Shown here: positions 1 through 11,570 of the stretch, piece by piece
How the letters are laid out: each line of letters starts with the position of its first letter
Numbering within the stretch: the first letter of the stretch is position 1
Assembly (NCBI GenBank): GCA_029721515.1
Contig: CM056550.1
Location: 28,295,619 to 28,359,618, forward strand
Reading direction: 5' to 3'
DNA: 64,000 nucleotides
Source: Synanceia verrucosa
Taxonomy: Eukaryota; Chordata; Actinopteri; Perciformes; Synanceiidae
Translations under genes and position numbers: made by a program
The notes under the pieces: model-generated
Seen by the model: only the letters and a program-made list of their open reading frames with translations
Told to the model about the DNA's origin: nothing
Database searches by the model: none

Positions 1-154
1 CTGGTGGAGCACATAGTCAGGACTAGCGGCTCCTCACCACACCTGGTCCGGACCCTGAATCATTATCGTCCGATAAATCACAAAAAAGTAAAACCGGTGG
101 CTAATGTGTGACCGGCTGTCCCGACACATATATACATTTATGAAGAGTCCTTAC

Positions 155-300
155 CGATAACTGGCTAATTCCCCGGATCCCCTTCATCTCCCCTCTCTCC
201 TTCAGTCAGCCTGATAAAGCAAGATGGCTGCCGTCAAAGTGCCCTACCCAGAGTGCTCTGCGCCTGCCTCGCTGTCTAAAGTGCTGAGCCAATGAGCGTG
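155..300 (-). promoter_or_regulatory. Possible minus-strand first exon and CG-rich promoter
   Basis: On the minus strand a good splice donor (ATCG|GTAAGG) ends a possible exon at 155. An ATG at 187 gives 11 in-phase codons (MKGIRGISQLS) up to that donor. The surrounding 180-330 stretch is CG-rich and contains CCAAT, which fits a promoter shared with the rightward SNU13. On the plus strand an ATG in good context (AAGATGGC, about 224) opens only a 23-codon frame that stops quickly. The partner gene would lie off the left edge, and I do not recognise the peptide. It could equally be untranslated sequence. Confidence 0.25.
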
Positions 301-344
301 CGCCCTCTGTTGCCACGGAGGCGAACAGCGTCAGGTCAACGTCT

Positions 345-600
345 TTATTGTCATTTCTCCAGAGCAATACAGTAGCTGCCATTCACACTCTTTTTTTAAT
401 TATTGTGTTTTTTGTGACACTTATTGTGTCTTTAACTTGTTTTTTTTATTTTCTATTTTTAAATTTCTATTTTATTATCTTTGCACTAACTGGCTTGTGA
501 GCTTTGCACCAAAAATCCCTATGTACACAAACTGTGTGTGAGCGTACAAATGGCACAAAAACTTGATTCTTCTTGAATAAAATAACAACAACAGAACGAA
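345..600 (+). repeat. LINE 3'-tail-like dispersed repeat
   Basis: This is AT-rich sequence with the wording typical of teleost LINE 3' ends: TTTGCAC, then GAGCTTTGCACCAAAAAT, then GAATAAAATAAC near 575-590. No coding portion is visible. It lies between the CG-rich left edge and the SNU13 promoter. The family is not determined. Confidence 0.4.
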
Positions 601-1198
601 AAAGAATTATTAAACAAGACAAATTAACAGGACTGCGAGGCGGGTAGACAGAACTACTGAAACACTACACTAAACTGAATTACCGAGACAACTAAACTAA
701 ACTAAACTAAACTGAGCTACTTACGTATGCAAAGTGCAATGTGCTCCTTGTGCAAATAGCATTTGAAATGTTCACAGAACAGATGAGGCATAACAACAAG
801 AGACATAAGTACCAAGTACTGTGGACATGCAACATGGTTGCCATACAGTCATAGTTTGAATTGATTTGCCGTGTTGTTAAATTAAAACAATGAATGACAA
901 AAAAAGAAGAAAACCGCGTACAACAAATCACATTGCCCATGTAAAATACAGAGGTAAACACTTCCGGTTTTCTTCAGCTAGTGTCTCCCAGTGCACATGC
1001 GCAGTTTCTCACACGTGTGGTAAACGTTTGAACTGGTTGCATGCCTTAGACCACAGAGACTTCATAGAGCTCCAAAACTCATTTCTTATTGAAAACAAAC
1101 CTCGTGTCTTGTTGCCCTCTGTAAACCAAGGTGAAAGAGAATAGTCCTCCGTGAAGCATTTCGCCGAGAGGGCCGGAATATCAGAAAACCAGTTCACA

Positions 1199-2038
1199 AT
1201 GGTGAGTGTTAGCTTCTGATTGAACTAACAAGCTAACTGTTAGCTAACGTTGGCTAAAATAGCCTTGCTGGACTGTACAGCCAACTAATCTTTAATTTAC
1301 AGCCTTGCAACTGTTAAATGTGTACACGTTTGCTTTGCCATAGTAAATGTAGTTTAATTTTGTTTTTGTGTCATGACCAGACTGAACCACAAGTGAATCC
1401 TAAGGCCTACCCGCTGGCCGACGCCACGCTATCCAAAACTATCCTGGACCTGGTGCAGCAAGCTTCCAACTACAAGCAGCTGAGGAAGGGAGCTAACGAA
1501 GGTGAGCTAACTATTGTCTAGGGACTGGAGTTTAACTGTTCAGTTTACATTCAAGCCCGTAATTTGATTATTCTCTACGTTCAAAAGTCATAACTCTAGA
1601 TAAGTCTGTGTAGCGTGGTCCCTTCAGTAAACAAGCTCTAAAACAGCCGTGGTTTCATAAAAGTAACGTTGGTCTTCAGTAAATCACTGTTATCCTTGTA
1701 GAGTTGTATATGAACCATTATAGCAACGGTTGTAATAGTAAGTGTTGTACTGATGGTCACCTGTTTCTTCCACAGCCACCAAAACCCTGAACAGAGGTAT
1801 CTCTGAATTTATTGTGATGGCTGCTGATGCTGAACCGCTGGAGATCATCCTCCACCTGCCACTGCTCTGTGAGGACAAGAACGTGCCATATGTGTTTGTC
1901 CGCTCCAAGCAGGCCCTGGGCCGGGCCTGTGGGGTGTCTCGCCCTGTTATTGCTACCTCAGTCACCATAAAGGAGGGGTCTCAGCTCAAACCGCAGATTC
2001 AGTCTGTTCAATTGGCGATTGAGAGACTTCTCATCTGA
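1199..2038 (+). CDS. SNU13: SNU13 / NHP2-like protein 1 (15.5K), complete, 3 coding exons
   Basis: Exons are 1199-1201, 1381-1501 and 1776-2038, all with GT-AG introns, and encode 128 residues, the same length as the human protein. Exon 1 contributes only the initiator ATG, directly followed by GTGAGT. The product is an L7Ae-family protein that binds kink-turns in U4 snRNA (tri-snRNP) and box C/D snoRNAs in the nucleus and nucleolus. The RNA-contacting Asn40, Glu41 and Lys44 in GANEATK, the VMAADAEP segment and the LCEDKNVPYVFV core are all present. The N-terminus (TEPQVNPKAYPLADATL) and C-terminus (AIERLLI) differ from mammals only as expected for a fish orthologue. A poly(A) signal AATAAA is at 2256-2261. 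No snoRNA was recognised in its introns. Confidence 0.97.
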
Positions 2039-2255
2039 TTGATTTCTTCAATTTTTTGCACTGTTGTGAGAGTCTTCTCTTAAAAAATGAGAATGACGTG
2101 AAAAAAATCCACACTGATAATAATCTTGTCTTTTGTTTGATCAAAACAATTGTTATGCATGACAAGAAAATGTAGATGTTTTTCTTTTTTTTTTACTTCT
2201 TAGGACAGTGTGATCACTTCTGTGTATCAGTTTGCCAAGGCATCACCTGATTCAT

Positions 2256-2261
2256 AATAAA
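2256..2261 (+). terminator. SNU13: SNU13 poly(A) signal
   Basis: A canonical AATAAA lies about 220 nt after the SNU13 stop codon. It follows an AT-rich 3' UTR and is followed by T-rich sequence, which fits the cleavage site. Confidence 0.6.
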
Positions 2262-2624
2262 ATACTTTTTTATTTAAACCTGGTATTTTTTCACATCAAT
2301 AGGAAATGTCTTCTTACAGATTGTGTAAATGATTTTAAACGGTGACCTTAGTAATTTGTAATTAATATTAGAAGAACAGACACATTCACTGTTAATGTTT
2401 TCCATTGCCACCAAATACTAGAGCAGCTACGGTCTACAAGCCCCTTTCACACAGAAAGCAACAACAGCACCACTGAGCTCTGAAACCCAGTGTTTCCATG
2501 GCTTATGATGTGTTATGTACTCACTGGTCAGTATAGCTCGAAATGGTTCTGTGTGAAAGTACCATTAAAGTGAGTGTTTGGGCAGTTTGCCTCTTCTCAT
2601 CCCCATGGCTTTAGTTCATCTCAT

Positions 2625-2830
2625 TTTTCAAGATCCAAGAGTCTTTATTGTCATTATACACATGTGATGAAGTTTTGTAGAGTCACTTTGCTTGAAGACA
2701 GATAAATACAAACACGTATTTACAGCAGAAATGTAATATTTGCAGAGAAAATGTAGAAAAGGAGTAGAAAAAGATAAAGTGCATCTTGGTGCAAGGACAG
2801 GTGGACTATTTAATTGTCAGCAGGGGTCAT
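2625..2830 (-). repeat. LINE-tail-like repeat, reverse orientation
   Basis: CCAAGAGTCTTTATTGTCATTATACA at the left, read on the minus strand, gives the TGACAATAAAGACTC ending common at the 3' end of teleost LINE copies. The rest is non-coding and degraded. The call rests on that motif only. Confidence 0.35.
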
Positions 2831-3037
2831 TGTCAGTAATATTCCTGTACCGCTTTCCCAATGGAAGCAGTATAAACGGTCGTTTGCTTCAAATGTCTAA
2901 TACGATTAACTACAGAACTACAGATGCAACTGGAAACTCCACACATCTTATGGTGAAGAACTTAAGTTATCCTCATATGAAAATGTGGCAATTGCAATAA
3001 AGATCTTACTCTTCTTCAGTCATCCCTCTCTTGTCTT

Positions 3038-3195
3038 CAAAAGGCTGGGAGCACAGTGAGGCTTATGTGCTTTGACTTCTCCAACACCATTCAGCCTACA
3101 CCTCTGAGGGACAAACTGGACCATGCTGGGGTGAACCACCACCTCACCACATGGGTTCTGCACTAACTGACCACAGTATATGAGGATACAGAACT
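3038..3195 (+). pseudogene. LINE reverse-transcriptase remnant
   Basis: Translation from about 3058 reads MCFDFSNTIQPTPLRDKLD, then AGVNHHLTTWVLH, a stop, and in a shifted frame PQYMRIQNCV. This is the RT motif of CR1/L2/Rex-like LINEs, whose usual form has FDFSSAFNTIQP followed by LTTWI and PQYVR. Four residues between the two halves of the motif are missing, there is an in-frame stop, and the frame shifts. It is a fossil fragment of about 150 bp with no flanking domains. Confidence 0.7.
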
Positions 3196-3263
3196 GTGTC
3201 CTCTGGCTTCTTTTCTTTTCAGAGTCTACACAACTGACTTCACTCAAAACCTTCACCTGCAGA

Positions 3264-4801
3264 CAGGGGTGTATCAAGCTTTCCAAAAGTGGGGGTGTTC
3301 TGGAACGGGGAAGCCAAATTATCATTACAAATAGTGATCAATTATTTAAAAATTTTACATACATCTAGGCCTACACAATGGAAACAAGTGCGATCAGAGA
3401 TTGCCACGTTGTGGGCGACTTTGTGTGTGTTTGTCCAAGAGTTTGTTTGCGTGTTTGTTTGACACACACGCACGAGAGCACACGCAACGTGACAACGCGA
3501 ATCATCACACACGATTCTCTTTTCCACTAGTACCTGGTACTTTTTCCGTACCTCCTCAGCCCTGGTTCCAAGCGAGCCGAAGCGATATTAAAACGTGACG
3601 TCAGCCGACTGCCTTCCACTGATTGGCCAACGAGTATCGTCATTGGAAGCGTCATCAGATGCGGGACGTCTGATTGGACCGTAAAAACTAAACACAACTC
3701 GACTCCGCCACTTTTAAAACTGCTTCGCTATTTTTACACTCCCTGGAGTCTTCTCTGTCGCTCTTCTTTCGCTTTGTGCGTGACAAAAAGTCACAGAATG
3801 AGCAACAAATACATGATCACTTCCTTGTCCTCCACTGTTTGTGTTGTTGTTCTTCTTCTTCTTCCCGGTTGTCTGTGTAAATGAAGTTATGGCAGTTTTG
3901 CGTTGCTGTGTGACGACCCCGCCCACGCCGTGGAGGTACTCGGTTGTAATGGAAAAGCAACACAAAAACTGGGCCGTACCGTGCCGTGTCAAGCGCCATA
4001 AGGTTTTTATTCCCTCTCCGTATAGCCGGTTAGCCTAGCACTGTAGGCTACTATTATGTATCTCAACTAAAACTGGTGCATCTCCACGGCTCCGCAGCAG
4101 CACTGGAAACAGAGACAATCAGACACGACTGCAAGCCTGTGGCTGCACAGGGAGAAGTCAACTTACTTGGGTTTTCTTGAAAAAGGAGTCTATCTTCCCC
4201 TGCCTTTTCATTTTCTGCATAATTGGCTATATTGCACGACAAAAAGACAATAGTTTTAAAACTAAAGTATATGACATAACTAGACAAGTCAGGCCAGTTA
4301 GAAGCAGAATGACTGTCTGGGAAAAGTCACCCACCAGCAAGATAACTATCCTACCCTCTGGCAAGAATAGATAACTACCCATTTGCATCTGTTAACAGCT
4401 GAACCTCCTATGCCTGAAAATGCTGCCTTCATGACAGGCAGTGAATTCTGCTTATCTAAAATACAGTGAGTGATCACATTCTACCTTTTCAGTGACTCTT
4501 CATTGAAAAGTCGTCTGCGTGCAGCACGTGTGTGTGTGGGTCAGCAGCACCATGATCAGACAGGCACAGCAACCTGTCAGAAACTGCTTGAATGACCGGC
4601 CGCACCACCGCATGCTGCGCAAACTGATTAGGCTACGTTATTCACGCAACAGTTGCAACGACAACCATTTTCAATTTCCTTATTTTAACAGGCGAAATTT
4701 AATTTTTTTTATTTCAAAAGCTGATGAGGTTTTAGTGAGGTTTAGTCAGACAAAAGTGAGGGGGATGAAACGTACTCATACCCCCGTCTGCTACGCCCAC
4801 G
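3264..4801. mobile_element. Degraded hAT-like non-autonomous DNA transposon
   Basis: The left end is CAGGGGTGTATCA (3264). The right end, reverse-complemented, is CGTGGGCGTAGCA (to 4801); 9 of 13 positions match and both fit the CAGGGGCGTAG start common in teleost hAT elements. The 8 bp just outside are CCTGCAGA (3256-3263) and CCTGCAGG (4802-4809), a 7/8 match that fits the 8-bp target duplication of hAT transposons. No transposase frame is seen. A second element, 3519-3958, sits inside it. The ends are diverged, so the boundary could be off by a few bases. Confidence 0.6.
3519..3958. mobile_element. MITE with CTTTTCC inverted ends, nested in the larger element
   Basis: The left end CTTTTCCACTAGTACCTGG (3519 on) and the reverse complement of the right end, CTTTTCCATTACAACCGAG (ending about 3957), form imperfect terminal inverted repeats. 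The interior is CG-rich, with GTGACGTCAGC and repeated GCGTC motifs, and has no meaningful reading frame. This resembles a widespread teleost MITE family that starts with TTTTCCATTAC. No clean target duplication could be identified. Confidence 0.6.
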
Positions 4802-5262
4802 CCTGCAGGAAACCGATGACTCTGTAATCGTCTGCTCCATCAAAGACAGGGACAGCAGATAAGTGAGCCAGGCCTTTGTGGACTGGTTCCAGTAGAACTG
4901 GTGGTGGATTTCTGCAGGCAAAACCACTCCGACAAGTTTGTGTACAACTACTTACTTATTTTTTTATTTTCTAATTTTATGCCTTTACCGTAATGTTGCA
5001 CTATGCACTTTGCTGCTGTGATACGGTAAATATTCCCATGTGTGATGAACAAAAGAGTGTGTTACCATATTAATAACAATAAGACGCAACCTAACCATCT
5101 TGCGTGAATTTCCCTTACGGCTGGAGTAGAGACAGCTACTTTTACATATAAACACAGGAGGAGGAGGCATAAAGAGTGTGAACCTCCAGTCTGCTCATGC
5201 TGTTGGCTCTTGAACGCAACTCGATAATGAGCTTTGGACCAAGTCGCTCAAAAGAAGACGCC

Positions 5263-8200
5263 ATGGCCGAGGCTCCAGTGTTTATCTGGAGGCATGAAGT
5301 GAAGCGCCTGCTGCACTTAACAGAGCTGGTTCCTCGTCTGGAGGTCGCTTTGGGGAAATTCTCCAGACGGGACAGCTCAGAGGTGATCCAGCCGGTGCGC
5401 TCCATCCTGCCGCTGCAGAAGCACCACGGGTAAGCCTGCTCTGTGCTCCGAGTTTGGTCAGGAAGCAAACTTTTTGCTGACAACCTTTTGCTTTTCACAG
5501 CTTCATGGGATTGATGCCTACATACATGGAAAATGATGGAGTCCTGTGCACAAAGTTTGTGTGTTTCTACAAGAGAGAGGAAGGTTCAGCTCTGCCTGCA
5601 GTGCATACCACAGTCATGCTGCTGGACCCAGAGTATGGGTCTGTAAAGGCTGTGAGTAAAACCACTCATGCTTGCACAGTCTTTGCACTATTCTGCGTTG
5701 TATGCACATTCTTAGAATCTGTTTGCACGTCCTACTTTGTGTTGAAACTGTTGAACAGCAATTTCCTCCAGGATGAATAAAGTTTGATCTCTTATCTTAT
5801 AATTGGCTCTGACTATAAAGAAACTGGCTTTACTCACTTCATTCAGGGCCTGTAACAACTCCCAATGCAATAATTAACACACTGCAATCATTTGAATGTG
5901 AAACCAGGCTGTAATTTAAGATTGAACTAATACTTTACTTAAATATTAGACTTTTTCAGTTTTGCTGTCTGCTGTATGTGAAGCAGATTTTGCTTTATTG
6001 GTTAAAATGGTGGATCGGTGAACTGGTGGATGAGGATATGGATTGGGGAAACTACTGACATCAGTTTCTCTAATACAGGTGTACACATGTACAAGGCAAA
6101 ACAGGTCAGAGACAGGTAGGAACCAAAATGGTTCATGGGTGAATGTAATCATTGTTGGTCCTAAAACCTTAATTAACATTGAACAGTCATCACAGTATCG
6201 ACAGTGGACAAGTGGAAAATGGTCAAAATAAGGCATTGTACTGTCTTGCTTGCATATAGTAATTATTTCACCAATACTTCTAGGCTTATTACCATAGAAT
6301 TGTAGGGAGAAGGTCACCATTTCCATCTTGTATAATTCTTTCAAAGTGGCTGTCCACTCTCTCACTCTTGATGGTTCCTTCTTTGGTCATTTCTGTGTTA
6401 TCGATTTCTTGCTGGCTCTCAGCAGTATTTTCAGAAGGTATTTATCCCGGACGTTATATTGAGTTGTAACATTTCAGAGGTATATGGTCTTCAGTTTATG
6501 CATTTTGGAAACCAATTATTGATTTTATTTCTTTAACTACCTCTTGCCAATAAGGTTGGATTACTGGGCAACCCCAAAAGATATGACAGTGGCCAGCCAT
6601 CACATTATTACAGTGTCTCAACAATGCCCGGATTCACTTCTGCCGTTCTGTAAATATGTTTCTTTTGGGGTTATGAAAAACCTAATGCAAACTCCCTCCA
6701 CTGCCCTGAATTGGTGGTGGAGGAGTTAAATTGACATGTGTTTTGGCACTCTTCCTCTATCAGTGTTATATTTGCCTCCTTCTCCCAGGTGCATTTAACA
6801 TAGGATGTTGACATTTTTTTGTAAAATCGCAAGCACAGACATATTCTGGAAACCACTTTTTTTATGGATTTTACCTTGTAAGCATCAGTGAGAATGTCAG
6901 TAAGGTCCCTGTCACTTTCTTCAGGTGTTTCAATGTTTCTATCGTCTTTCCTGTAGTTGTTGGAAAACTTGCCAGGCCAGTATCAGATGAGATTACACAG
7001 TATGATGTGTTTCAAGTAATTTCTTTAAATCTCAGATCCAGGTGTGCTGGGCTGAAGTCTCTATCATGTTCAACCCACCTTAATAATCATACTTTCCTCT
7101 CTAGGTGTGAATTTAAGACCTCCTTGAACCAGATGTTAAGGAGAACTTTAGTAAGGTCACTTAAATTATTCGAGTGGTCCTTTATCACCTGACAGAGATT
7201 GAAGAGGGATATCAAGTTGGCTCAGTTCTAGTTCCTTTCATTTTGCATCATAATCCTCATCACACTAGTAGCCTGCATACTGCATTTGAGCTGCTTTGTA
7301 GTAGCTCAATGATGCAATTCCATTCATTAAATTGTTTAGGTGGTACTTCCACAGCGAGGGACTGAAAAAGGAATAACAACTGGAGATCAAGTGTCAGAGG
7401 ATCTGTCTAAATTTTTTTGTCAGCACCCATTCCCATCGTAAAACACCACAAAATGGGAAGTGTCAACTTTTTATGGAGTTGGTGCATATTTTAATCTTGC
7501 AGAAAAGTATATTGACATTTGTTCATGTGTGTGACCGTCACCATCCCTCTCTGGAAACTAAACTGTCATTCTTTATTAGATTTTGATATTATGAATCAGA
7601 GAGGAAAGTGCCACACCTTTGTGAATTGAGGGGAAACTGTCCAAATCATTTTAAATTTTGTTTGTAATAATAACATAATTTGCATCATAAGTGTCTTTTA
7701 AAGTCTTTGGGATATTTATATTCTGAATAGAAGTAGAGGCAAGACAGAAGTTTGGGCAGAGTGGTATCAGGTTCAGACAAAGTCAACCAAGATGTCATCT
7801 GCATACAGACATGTTTTATATTTTCTCCCCTTAAATGAAATTCCTGTAATTTTTGGGTCTTCTGTGATTGTTTGAGCAAGTGGCTTTATGAATAATGCAA
7901 AGAAATTATATTCTTCTTGCGTAAGACATATCTGGTTGGTAAGGGGATCTTTTATTTTGAAAATGGCTCTTTCAGTTGCATATTGATGCTGAATTTATTA
8001 CTTTGTTCAACATTTTTTACCAATTTTTCCATAATGTAATATGTAATTTACATTTTGCAGAAAACTACTATTATGTTGTGCTCTCATGGTTTTCATACAT
8101 TATGCACTGATGATTAAGCTTTTATTATATTTGTGTTATTACGTTATGAGGTACATTATGGCTGCATGGCATGTTTGTAACCTGCAGGTCATGGATGGAG

Positions 8201-10066
8201 AGCCAATCACAAACATGAGGACGGCTGCTGTCTCAGCCATCTCTGCTAAGGTACTTCCCACACCTGCTCATCCCTGCACTCACATATTGAACCATTGTAA
8301 CTTCAACACTGCTTGGCTGTGTTTTTGTCATGCAGCTGCTGATGTGTCCTGAGGCTGAGGTGTTGGCCATCTTAGGGACTGGAGTGCAGGCCTTGAGTCA
8401 TTACAATGCCTTCACAAAAATGTTTTCATTTAAAGAGGTAATTGCAGTGTCTCGTTAATGTTTGAATATCAAGTTGTAACAGTAGCCTGTCAGTTAGGGT
8501 GATGTAATGTTTGCTAAGCGGATGTGGGCTACAGTTGTAATGTTTGAGACTAACAGCATAAAACTGTAAGGAACTTCAAGAGACTAAACTAGGCTGTAGG
8601 CGTGTAATTTTGTTTTAAAAACATGGTGTCAAGCTTCATTTGCTTGAGACTGACAAAGGCAATATTTAATAAAATTGATTTCCCACCTAAAGGAACTCAG
8701 TTTACATTTAAAGGTAGCCTATTGATTAATATTTTGGCATATAGACATATTGCCCTTCTTGCTCAGAGTTAGATGAGAAACACTCATGTCTGTCTGCTAA
8801 ATATAAAGTATGATTAATCTGCAACAAACAATAGTTCAAAAATAGTTCAGTTTTGTGCTGGACTATTTCTTGGCAGGTTACAGTGACTTTCTCTCTGCTT
8901 GTAATAATGACACATAATGACACTCCTGCCTGCAGAGTAATGTCATTATCTGTCATGTCTTCAGTTTATAATCCTACTGTGGAATCCCTCATTGTCATTT
9001 TGCACTCTGTCCTTCATCTACTTCTTGTAATGTATTACATAATGTATTTCTTAGGTTATTTGAGCTTTTCCTCAATTTTATGTTGTTGTTGTCTGCTCTG
9101 TGTGCCCTTAATTGCCCCGTGGGGAGGAATAAAGTTTTCTGATTCAGTTCAGTTCCACAGTTGGCCAGATGTTGATGGATAGAATAATGACTGTCTGGTA
9201 CCACTGAATTCTGTATGGTGACATAAGTGCACCACGAGCTGTAAATCCCTTTTCACTGGTTTATTAACAGTAATAGACGACTAATTGACTGCTGTGGAAA
9301 GCACTCTGGTTTTTCAACAACTTCCCCTGGATCCTGATCACAGGTGCGAGTGTGGAGTCGCACTATAGAGGGAGCAGAAAGGTTCTGCCGCTCCGTCAGC
9401 GGTCCAGTGACGGCATGTGTGTCAGTGGAGGAGGCGGTGAGGGGAGCAGACGCCATAGTGACGGTAACCAGAGATACAGAGCCGGTGCTCTTTGGTCAGT
9501 GGGTCAAACCAGGAGCTCATGTGGCAGGTGAGAATAAATGATTGACAGACAAATAAAACTAAAGAGGAAGTGGGTGAGATTTTTGGCTCAGTGTTTCCCT
9601 CATGTTGCTGAGCAGCGGTGGGAGCGTGCAGGCCAGACTGGAGGGAGCTGGATGATGTGTTGATGAAGGAGGCAGTAGTGTACGTGGACAGCAGGGAGGG
9701 GGCGATGAACGAGTCTGGTGACATCATTCTCTCCGGGGTCAGTCCGTCACTGCACGATGACATTGTGTGTTTGCAGAATGAGTGTGGAATAAATTGTGAC
9801 TGTGGATCTACTGTTTTAGGCTGAGGTGTTTGCAGAGCTTGGAGATGTTATTAATGGGACAAAACCTGCCCACAGAGAAAAGACAACCGTGTTCAAATCC
9901 CTTGGTAAGCCCTGCTTCATTCATATCATGTGGAAAGTCCTCCTTTTTTCCTATTCAGTACATGAAGACTTGTTTTGTGTTCTTTACAACAGGAATGGGA
10001 GTTCAAGATGCAGTGTCTGCTCAGCTGATATTTGAACAATGGGAGGCTGAAGCCAGAAAACTATGA
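5263..10066 (+). CDS. CRYM: Mu-crystallin / ketimine reductase, complete, 8 exons
   Basis: Exons are 5263-5429, 5501-5651, 8188-8250, 8336-8437, 9344-9527, 9616-9737, 9820-9904 and 9993-10066, all GT-AG, giving 315 residues against 314 in human. The start at 5263 (GACGCCATGG, strong Kozak) was chosen over an in-frame ATG at 5197 because its length and MAEAPVF start fit the family. The product belongs to the ornithine cyclodeaminase/mu-crystallin family: a cytosolic NADPH-dependent imine (ketimine) reductase that also binds thyroid hormone. Visible features are the QPVRSILPL segment, the RTAAVSAIS substrate-site stretch with Arg117, the dinucleotide-binding ILGTGVQALSHY (residues 139-150), ITVT-type VTVTRDTEPVLFG, and the conserved AVGACRPDWRELDD and KTTVFKSLG blocks. 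No defects are seen. Intron 2 (2.5 kb) is filled with repeats. Confidence 0.96.
5660..5805 (+). repeat. LINE/Rex-type 3' tail in CRYM intron 2
   Basis: The string TTTGCACTATTCTG, then GCAATTTCCTCCAGGATGAA, then TAAAGTTTGATCTCTTATC matches the 3' terminus commonly seen on Rex/Babar-like fish LINE copies: a hairpin, then AATAAAG, then a short repeated tail. It starts right after the exon 2 donor. Confidence 0.5.
5960..8050. repeat. Probable retroelement-derived filler of CRYM intron 2
   Basis: This 2.1-kb stretch is AT-rich and non-coding. It contains phrases such as GGGCAACCCCAAAAGATATG (about 6568) that I associate with teleost L1-type LINE sequence in reverse orientation. No reverse-transcriptase motif was found in any frame, and there are no recognisable ends. 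The repeat assignment is weak. Confidence 0.25.
8735..8815 (+). repeat. Fragment of a dispersed teleost MITE (TTAGATGAGA family), CRYM intron 4
   Basis: GCTCAGAGTTAGATGAGAAACACTC then ATGTCTGTCTGCTAAATATAAAGT is a shortened copy of the repeat seen more fully at 26895-27075 (AGTCAGATGAGAA, CTCATATGTGTGCAGTAAATATG). Both share the same order of motifs. Confidence 0.5.
8960..9150 (+). repeat. LINE 3' tail, CRYM intron 4
   Basis: The sequence ends with GCCCCGTGGGGAGGAATAAAG and TTTTCTGATTCAG. This short hairpin followed by AATAAAG and a TTCTGATTC tail is characteristic of a family of teleost LINE 3' ends. The reverse-strand copy at 24797-25050 ends the same way. Confidence 0.55.
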
Positions 10067-10112
10067 AGTGGTCATACTAAAGGAACAGACAGCAGCACAC
10101 AGGGTTATAAAT

Positions 10113-10118
10113 AATAAA
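10113..10118 (+). terminator. CRYM: Candidate CRYM poly(A) signal
   Basis: AATAAA occurs 46 nt after the CRYM stop inside ATAATAAAATAAAA. If used, it gives a very short 3' UTR. Alternatives downstream lie inside the AT-rich array. Confidence 0.4.
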
Positions 10119-10229
10119 ATAAAAAAAGGTGGTGTACAATTGGATCAGCAGTTCCTGAGGCAGGTTGAACTTCCTGAGATGGTGCAGATGGTGTCCTCTT
10201 CTGACATTTTATGACATGATTTTTTTTTT

Positions 10230-11570
10230 TTTTTTTACTTTTTTTCAACATACTATATACTACATATTTTTTCACAATTTGAACATGATATACAGTAATA
10301 AGACTTTTAATAACTTTATTTGACATTTGTTTGGACTTTTCAACAACAATTTTGTACAGGTATGATATTATTTATTTACAACCCTTTCCAACATAATATA
10401 CCATGAATACATTCAACACACTATAATAAGGCTTTTTCTATATTTATTTTGAGATTTATCTTGATGTGACATTTTTTGACTTTTCTATGACTTTTGATCA
10501 GAATTTTCAACATGATATAATATGACCATACCATACATTCATTCAACGCATTATAATGAGGCTTTTTCATCACTTTTTGACATTTTATGCCATGACATTT
10601 TTTTCCAACATACTATGCTATGACTTTAACCACATATTCAACATATACCACAGATTGATTCAACATGCCATAAGACTTTTTAATAATTTTATTGATGAAT
10701 TACGACATAACTTCTTGCTTCGACATTTACTATGACTTTTTAACAACAATTTTGGACATGTTATAATACTGTTTATTTACAACTTTTTTCCAGTATAATA
10801 CAATATGAATACATTCAACACACTATTATAAGGATCTCAATGCTTTATTTTGGCATTTTATGATGTGACTTTGTCTTTCAGAATTTTCAACATGATATGA
10901 GACTTTTAATAACATTTTTGGACATACTATACTATGACTTTTTAAACGCAATTTTGGACATGTTTTAATATTATTTATTTACAACTTTTTTCAGTTTAAC
11001 ATACCATAAATACATTCAACAGACTATAATAAGGCTTTTTCTGTCTTTTGGGATTTTATGAGGTGACTTTTTTTTTACTTTGACTTTTCTTTCAGAATTT
11101 TGAACATGATATAACATGACTTTTTAATTTCTTTTTTCAACATATTATACCATAGATTATTATACTATGACTTTTCAAAAACAATTTTGGACATGCTATT
11201 AAATTGTTTATTTACAACTTTTTTCCAACATAATATAGGATGAATACATTCGACACGCTATAATAAGGTGTTTTCAATGCTTTTTTTGAGATTTCATAAT
11301 GTGATATTTTTGGACATTTTTCAACACACTGTTCTATGACATTGTTTTCAGAATTTTGAACATAATATAACATGACATTTTAACAAATTTTTGTCAACAT
11401 AAAATATCATGGATTTATTCAACACACTATAATCATGCTTTTTCAACTTTTTTTTTTCAAGACATTTGACTTTTTCAACAATTTTCAACATGATATAATG
11501 TTGCTTTGGAACAACATATCATACCATAGAGTCATTCAAGATCCCATAATACTTTTGGATTTTTTTGTTG
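10230..11570. repeat. Degenerate AT-rich tandem array, unit about 200 bp
   Basis: The phrases ACAATTTTGGACATG, TTTATTTACAACTTTTTTCC, ATGAATACATTCAACACACT and ATAATAAGGCTTTTTC recur in the same order. The marker TTTATTTACAAC falls near 10370, 10771, 10973 and 11206, giving spacings of about 400, 200 and 230 bp, so the unit is roughly 200 bp with heavy divergence. The array lies between the convergent ends of CRYM and rac1. It looks like an old minisatellite/satellite rather than a transposon. Confidence 0.65.

Noticed and set aside
1502..1775. Intronic snoRNA in SNU13 intron 2
   Set aside because: No convincing C/D box pair or H/ACA hairpin-hinge-hairpin-tail could be drawn.
5197..5262. 22-codon N-terminal extension of CRYM
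   Set aside because: The upstream in-frame ATG is in a weaker context and would make the protein longer than the family norm; the 5263 ATG has a strong Kozak sequence.
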